From: an uncultured Opitutaceae bacterium
Lineage (GTDB): Bacteria > Verrucomicrobiota > Verrucomicrobiia > Opitutales > Opitutaceae
Direction of reading: 5' to 3'
Assembly (NCBI GenBank): GCA_951813085.1
Contig: OX638348.1
Span: forward strand, 3,543,627-3,607,626
Length of the DNA stretch: 64,000 nt
The position numbers were made by a program, and so were the translations under genes. A model generated the notes under the pieces. It searched no databases. It saw only the letters and a list, made by a program, of their open reading frames with translations, and was not told where the DNA came from. Below, one piece after another: positions 60,513-64,000 of the stretch. Numbering within the stretch: position 1 is the stretch's first letter; each line of letters begins with the position of its first letter.

Positions 60513-60869
60513 ATGATATCGGACATGTACGAATTGGAAGGCACGATAAAGGTTATCGAAGACACCCAGACGTTTGGGGGTGGGTTTCAGAAACGCGAGT
60601 TTGTGGTTACGTCAGAGGACAAGTTTCCTCAGGATATTAAGTTTGAATGCACGAAGGAGAAGATAGAGCTGCTCGAGAAAGTGCGTACCGGCGACAAGGT
60701 GAAAGTAAGCTTCAATATCCGAGGCAACGAGTACAAGGGGCGCTACTACGTGAATCTTCAAGCCTGGCGCATCGAAAACGGCGGTGGCGAAGTGGATAGC
60801 CAACTCGCGGACGTGACTGAGGATCGAGGAAGCGGCAATCTGGACGACTTGGAAGAATCTCCCTTTTAA
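60513..60869 (+). CDS. DUF3127 protein (OB-fold-like) with SSB-type acidic C-terminal tail
   Basis: 118 residues from ATG 60513 ([15 protein letters not shown]); ATG 60525 is also possible. DUF3127 pattern: [21 protein letters not shown]-x-K-R-E-F-V-V-T, [20 protein letters not shown] and [20 protein letters not shown], a five-strand OB-like core. The tail [11 protein letters not shown] resembles the acidic, phenylalanine-ending tip of single-stranded DNA-binding protein SSB. It may be a minor ssDNA-binding protein; inference from fold and tail. Confidence 0.82.
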   Translation: MISDMYELEGTIKVIEDTQTFGGGFQKREFVVTSEDKFPQDIKFECTKEKIELLEKVRTGDKVKVSFNIRGNEYKGRYYVNLQAWRIENGGGEVDSQLADVTEDRGSGNLDDLEESPF

Positions 60870-60884
60870 GCCCAAGCTGAGGGC

Positions 60885-61379
60885 CTAGGGCGTCCGTTCC
60901 CATTGGTCGCCCATTAGCAGGGTAGCGGATGCCGGGGGGCGTTCACAACCGTACGCCCATGCAGGCGCTGGCGCGCCATCTTCGCGAAATGTCATGATTG
61001 CGAATCGGCGGTAGGCGCTTTTCCCGCCAATCTCGAATCCCTCCCAAGCGTCGGGAGCGGACAGTGAATCCGCGGCGAGTGGAACTTCCAAAAGCTCTCC
61101 CACAATGGAATCGCTGGATGGCTTCTGGGTTTCGAATGGCCTAGAATTGATCAAGACCTGTTTCCAATCCCGGAGCCAATCGCTCGATGCCTCTAGCAAT
61201 AGGGAAGAAGATTGGATCGCTAGGATGGGATATCCTTCTTCAAGCAAGTAGAGCCTGCCGGGTGCGCGGCAACGAGAGCGACTTAAAATGGGTTTGGGAC
61301 CGTGCAGCTGGTATTCTGGTTCGTCAGGTCGCAAGGTACCGTACGCGAAAAGAAACTGGGATTCAGGTGCTTGAGACAC
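60885..61379 (-). CDS. Gamma-glutamylcyclotransferase-fold (AIG2-like) protein
   Basis: 164 residues. LFAYGTLRPDEPEYQL is the conserved substrate-binding loop (Y-G-T-L-R), and GELLEVPLAADSLSAPDAWEGFE matches the later strand and E-G motif of the family. Members cyclise gamma-glutamyl amines or act on gamma-glutamyl peptides; the substrate here is unknown. Convergent with the DUF3127 gene. Confidence 0.85.
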   Translation of the reverse strand: MSQAPESQFLFAYGTLRPDEPEYQLHGPKPILSRSRCRAPGRLYLLEEGYPILAIQSSSLLLEASSDWLRDWKQVLINSRPFETQKPSSDSIVGELLEVPLAADSLSAPDAWEGFEIGGKSAYRRFAIMTFREDGAPAPAWAYGCERPPASATLLMGDQWERTP

Positions 61380-61631
61380 GTTTTGAGCGAGTTTGGGAAA
61401 AGAGAGATATTCCCTACTGGATTAGGGGATGTTCGAGCTCCTTCCGCTCTGGGTCACGGTAAAATTCTATAAATTCGCTTATCCGACCGCCCCTAAGGAA
61501 CAACGGGCTCGTAATCCACTCCTGTTTTGATTGAGAGAAACCTTGCTTATCCTGCAATTACTGAAACCGCAAAACCGTTTCGTTCGAAAGAACTTTGAGC
61601 AGTCAGGTTGCGTTCTCCCCCTTGATTCTGT

Positions 61632-62795
61632 ATGAGTCGGCCATTCTCTTTATTTTCCTCCAAGTCGACGCGGATACTAGCGTTCGCAGGCTACCTCTAT
61701 CTTGCCGGTCTCCGGCTCTCAGTCGCCGAGGATCACATTTCCGTAAAATGGCAGGACTATAGCGAAGACGATGATCGTATTCGCGTCATTTCCCGCTACG
61801 TCGGCTTCGAGAAGCAAATCAACAATCAGCTGAACCTCAAGGGCCATGGAGTCCACGATGCGATCTCCGGAGCCACGCCAACGGGTGTGCCCGCGGACGA
61901 TGGAGTCAATGTGCCGCTCTCCAATCTCGTCGATGTTCGCGAAGCGGGCGTGTTCGATTTGGATTGGACGCATGGCATCCACACGTCAACTTTCCAGTTC
62001 TCCTACAGCTCGGAAAGCGATTTTCTCTCTCGTGGTTACGCCTATTCTCAAACCACCGAGGTAAACAAGCGCAACACGGGCATTAGCTATGGCATCTCAT
62101 ACGTGGATGACACCATTCGGCCCGCATTCTTCGACAATCAAGAGGCGAAAGATAGCTACGACTATTTCGTTGGGATCAGCCAAGTGGTCGACCCCAATAC
62201 GATCGTAGCCCTCAATTTCACGTATGGGGATTTCAGCGGCTATCTTAGCGACCCGTACAAGATCATTCGTCGGGAAACCGAGGTGGTTCCCGGAATCTCC
62301 CTGCCGCTTACATTTGGCGAAAACCGACCGAGCGAGAGAGCCCGACGCATCTGGTTCTTTAACGTTAAGCGCTTTTTCGACAATATCGGGGGAAGCTTGG
62401 ATTTCGACTATCGTTATTTCAGCGACAACTGGAGCGTCGAAAGCAATACATTCGATTTGGAGTGGTATCAGAAGATTGGCGAGAATCTGATCATACGCCC
62501 GAAGTATCGCTACTACTCCCAGAACGCAGCCAGTTTCTATATACTCGATCTTACGGGAACGCCGATTGACCCGCGCGATTCTATAGCCGGCGTCGCTCCC
62601 AACTATTCTTCAGATTATCGATTGGCGAAATTCGATTCGCATACCTATGGCGTTAAGGTAATCTATAAAATCAACGAACGCTATACTATCGACGCCGCTT
62701 GGGAACGGTATGAGATGGAAGGCAAGGACGAAACTCCTCAATCAGCATTTCCGGATGCGGATGTGCTAACTCTGGGAGCATCGATATGGTTCTGA
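61632..62795 (+). CDS. DUF3570 outer-membrane beta-barrel protein
   Basis: 387 residues. Signal peptide (about 1-32, ending LAGLRLSVAE), then many amphipathic strands and a C-terminal phenylalanine (LGASIWF). RIRVISRYVGFEKQINNQLN and WYQKIGENLIIRPKYRYYSQ are in DUF3570 style. In other bacteria DUF3570 genes occur with DUF4266 lipoprotein, thioredoxin and apbE genes. Here apbE overlaps its stop codon. Probably an outer-membrane component of a flavin- or redox-linked system. Confidence 0.85.
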   Translation: MSRPFSLFSSKSTRILAFAGYLYLAGLRLSVAEDHISVKWQDYSEDDDRIRVISRYVGFEKQINNQLNLKGHGVHDAISGATPTGVPADDGVNVPLSNLVDVREAGVFDLDWTHGIHTSTFQFSYSSESDFLSRGYAYSQTTEVNKRNTGISYGISYVDDTIRPAFFDNQEAKDSYDYFVGISQVVDPNTIVALNFTYGDFSGYLSDPYKIIRRETEVVPGISLPLTFGENRPSERARRIWFFNVKRFFDNIGGSLDFDYRYFSDNWSVESNTFDLEWYQKIGENLIIRPKYRYYSQNAASFYILDLTGTPIDPRDSIAGVAPNYSSDYRLAKFDSHTYGVKVIYKINERYTIDAAWERYEMEGKDETPQSAFPDADVLTLGASIWF

Positions 62796-63775
62796 TGAGC
62801 AAGCCAGAGCCGATGAAAATCGACGCTCGCGTCACATTGGACAGCAAGCGAGGTTTATACGATTTGCGATTCCGAGCCCTCGGAACGAATTGCCGTATTC
62901 AGTATACGGCGACGAGCAATGATCACGCTGCAAGTTTCGCGAAAGAAGCGGTTCAATGGGTAGCTGCGTTCGAGACCAAGTATTCACGTTTCCGAGAGGA
63001 TAGCCTGATCAGTGAAATCAATCGCAACGCAGGAGTCCGATGGACTGAAATCGATGCGGAGGTCGAGTCGCTATTCGCGATCTGCGACGATTTGAATTTC
63101 ATGACGCACGGCGTGCTCGATCCAACCATGTTGCCGCTAATCAAGCTTTGGGACTATCGTGAGCGCCATACTTCGATTCCGTCAGACGATGCGGTTGCGT
63201 CGGTCAATGCGTTGGTAGGCTGGGGAAAGGTTCAGCGCAGACCCGGAGGCGTATACCTGCCGGAAGCGGGAATGAGCCTAGATCTGGGTGGATTTGGCAA
63301 GGAGTACGCGGTGGACAAGGTGGCCGCTATCGCAGTAGGACAGCGAATTCCTGCCTGCCTTGTCGATTTCGGAAGAGATATCCACGCCGTTGGGGCGCCG
63401 CCGAACGCGCCCGCCTGGCACATCAGACTGGAAGACCCGGAGCGTCCCGGTAGCTCTTGGGGGAGCCTTGCTGCCACTGATACAGGAATCGCTACCTCGG
63501 GTGACTATCGCCGCTTTTTCGAGCATAGCGGCCAGCGCTTTGGTCACATTCTCGACCCGCGTACAGGCAAACCCGTTTACAACGGGATCCTGTCGGTAAC
63601 AATTACGGCGAATTCTTGTCTAGAGGCAGGAGTTCTTTCGACTGCAGTATTCGTATTGGGCGAGGAAGAGGGATTAAAGCTCGTTGAAGGCGTTTTTGGA
63701 GCGGAAGGATGCATTGTCATGAATTCTGGAATACAGCAAACCACTAAATTCTATGAAAAGTTGGTTGATAATTAG
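62786..63775 (+). CDS. apbE: FAD:protein FMN transferase (ApbE family)
   Basis: 329 residues if ATG 62786 is used; ATG 62795, overlapping the upstream stop, gives 326. Family motifs: GTNCRIQYTA, RFREDSLISEINRNAG, THGVLDPTMLPLIKLW, SLDLGGFGKEYAVDKVA, ATDTGIATSGDYRRFF and GHILDPRTGKPVYNG with the metal-binding acidic residues. It attaches FMN to a threonine of target proteins (D-x-x-T/S-G-A-T/S motif). No lipoprotein signal, unlike many exported ApbE proteins, so the site of action is uncertain. Overlaps the following thioredoxin-like gene by 23 bases. Confidence 0.93.
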   Translation: MVLMSKPEPMKIDARVTLDSKRGLYDLRFRALGTNCRIQYTATSNDHAASFAKEAVQWVAAFETKYSRFREDSLISEINRNAGVRWTEIDAEVESLFAICDDLNFMTHGVLDPTMLPLIKLWDYRERHTSIPSDDAVASVNALVGWGKVQRRPGGVYLPEAGMSLDLGGFGKEYAVDKVAAIAVGQRIPACLVDFGRDIHAVGAPPNAPAWHIRLEDPERPGSSWGSLAATDTGIATSGDYRRFFEHSGQRFGHILDPRTGKPVYNGILSVTITANSCLEAGVLSTAVFVLGEEEGLKLVEGVFGAEGCIVMNSGIQQTTKFYEKLVDN

Positions 63776-64000
63776 TTTAATGGTCGGAGCGCTCATGCCG
63801 CTCTCCGCCTGGGCAGAAGGGTGGGCTCCGGACACAATCCTGCCATCGTCTCTCAAAGAGTATGGATTGGAAGGCGATTTGCCAGAGCTTGAGGGGAAAG
63901 TAACGCTCATCGATTTTTGGGCATCGTGGTGCGCTCCCTGCAAAGCCGCGTTCCCAGAGATGGAAAAGCTGTACCAAAGCTTTAATGACAAAGGATTCCA
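63753..64000 (+). CDS. Secreted thioredoxin-like protein, N-terminal part (cut by window end)
   Basis: ATG 63753 opens a frame that stays open to the window end (82 complete codons). A signal peptide (MKSWLIISLMVGALMPLSAWA) is followed by VTLIDFWASWCAPCKAAFPE, the thioredoxin/TlpA strand with active-site W-C-A-P-C. It should act in the periplasm as a thiol reductant or oxidant. Its coupling to DUF3570 and apbE fits the known cluster. The C-terminal half with the cis-proline loop lies outside the window. Confidence 0.87.
   Translation, partial: MKSWLIISLMVGALMPLSAWAEGWAPDTILPSSLKEYGLEGDLPELEGKVTLIDFWASWCAPCKAAFPEMEKLYQSFNDKGF

Overview
The window is chromosomal DNA from a Gram-negative bacterium. 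Likely Verrucomicrobiota (Opitutae-like) is an inference from gene content, not a database result: outer-membrane barrels (TorF-like, DUF3570), one 1514-residue glutamate synthase large subunit, few Shine-Dalgarno sequences, and AT-rich leaders before many start codons. The backbone looks moderately GC-rich. A central block (about 32.7-50.1 kb) is clearly AT-rich.

Layout. 1-17.4 kb is housekeeping: start of rplM (L13), a porin-like barrel, DUF423, cca, tal, a SIS protein, a solitary RelE-fold protein with pssA, dnaN, a membrane protein, moaA-cinA, uvrC, gltB and a glutaredoxin. 17.6-25.4 kb holds recA, mnmE, mnmG (carrying a perfect 16-bp parS palindrome in its coding sequence), a PhoB/PhoR-type pair and trmB. 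25.5-32.7 kb is the F1Fo ATP synthase operon atpBEFHA-GDC, interrupted between atpA and atpG by a GxxExxY gene bounded by 29-bp inverted repeats. dnaN, mnmEG, parS and the atp genes together suggest an origin-proximal region.

32.7-56.5 kb is a surface-glycan locus. It opens with an ABC-2 exporter (Wzm/Wzt-like, Wzt with a C-terminal domain), a coiled-coil/GNGPSL/glycosyltransferase fusion, and a methyltransferase with a long coiled coil containing 4.6 identical 63-bp repeats. This looks like an ABC-exported polysaccharide system with a capping methyltransferase and coiled-coil ruler, as known for WbdD/Wzt in E. coli O9a. Further genes give a methyltransferase, a GT-C-like membrane protein, CDP-glucose synthesis and dehydration (rfbF, rfbG), an epimerase/reductase, an amine-oxidase-fold flavoprotein, GT2 and GT4 glycosyltransferases, a CMP-sugar synthetase beside an HpcH/HpaI aldolase (possibly an unusual 2-keto-3-deoxy sugar), and gmd plus an epimerase. 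Inside sits a transposon graveyard (41.8-43.4 kb): an IS3-family element with a dead orfB and an IS1595-type transposase fragment.

56.5-64 kb returns to backbone: tRNA-Gly(TCC), a non-coding region with a strong nested hairpin, hflK-hflC, a gene frameshifted near its 3' end, a DUF3127 protein with an SSB-like acidic tail, a gamma-glutamylcyclotransferase-fold protein, and an overlapping DUF3570-apbE-thioredoxin set cut by the window edge.
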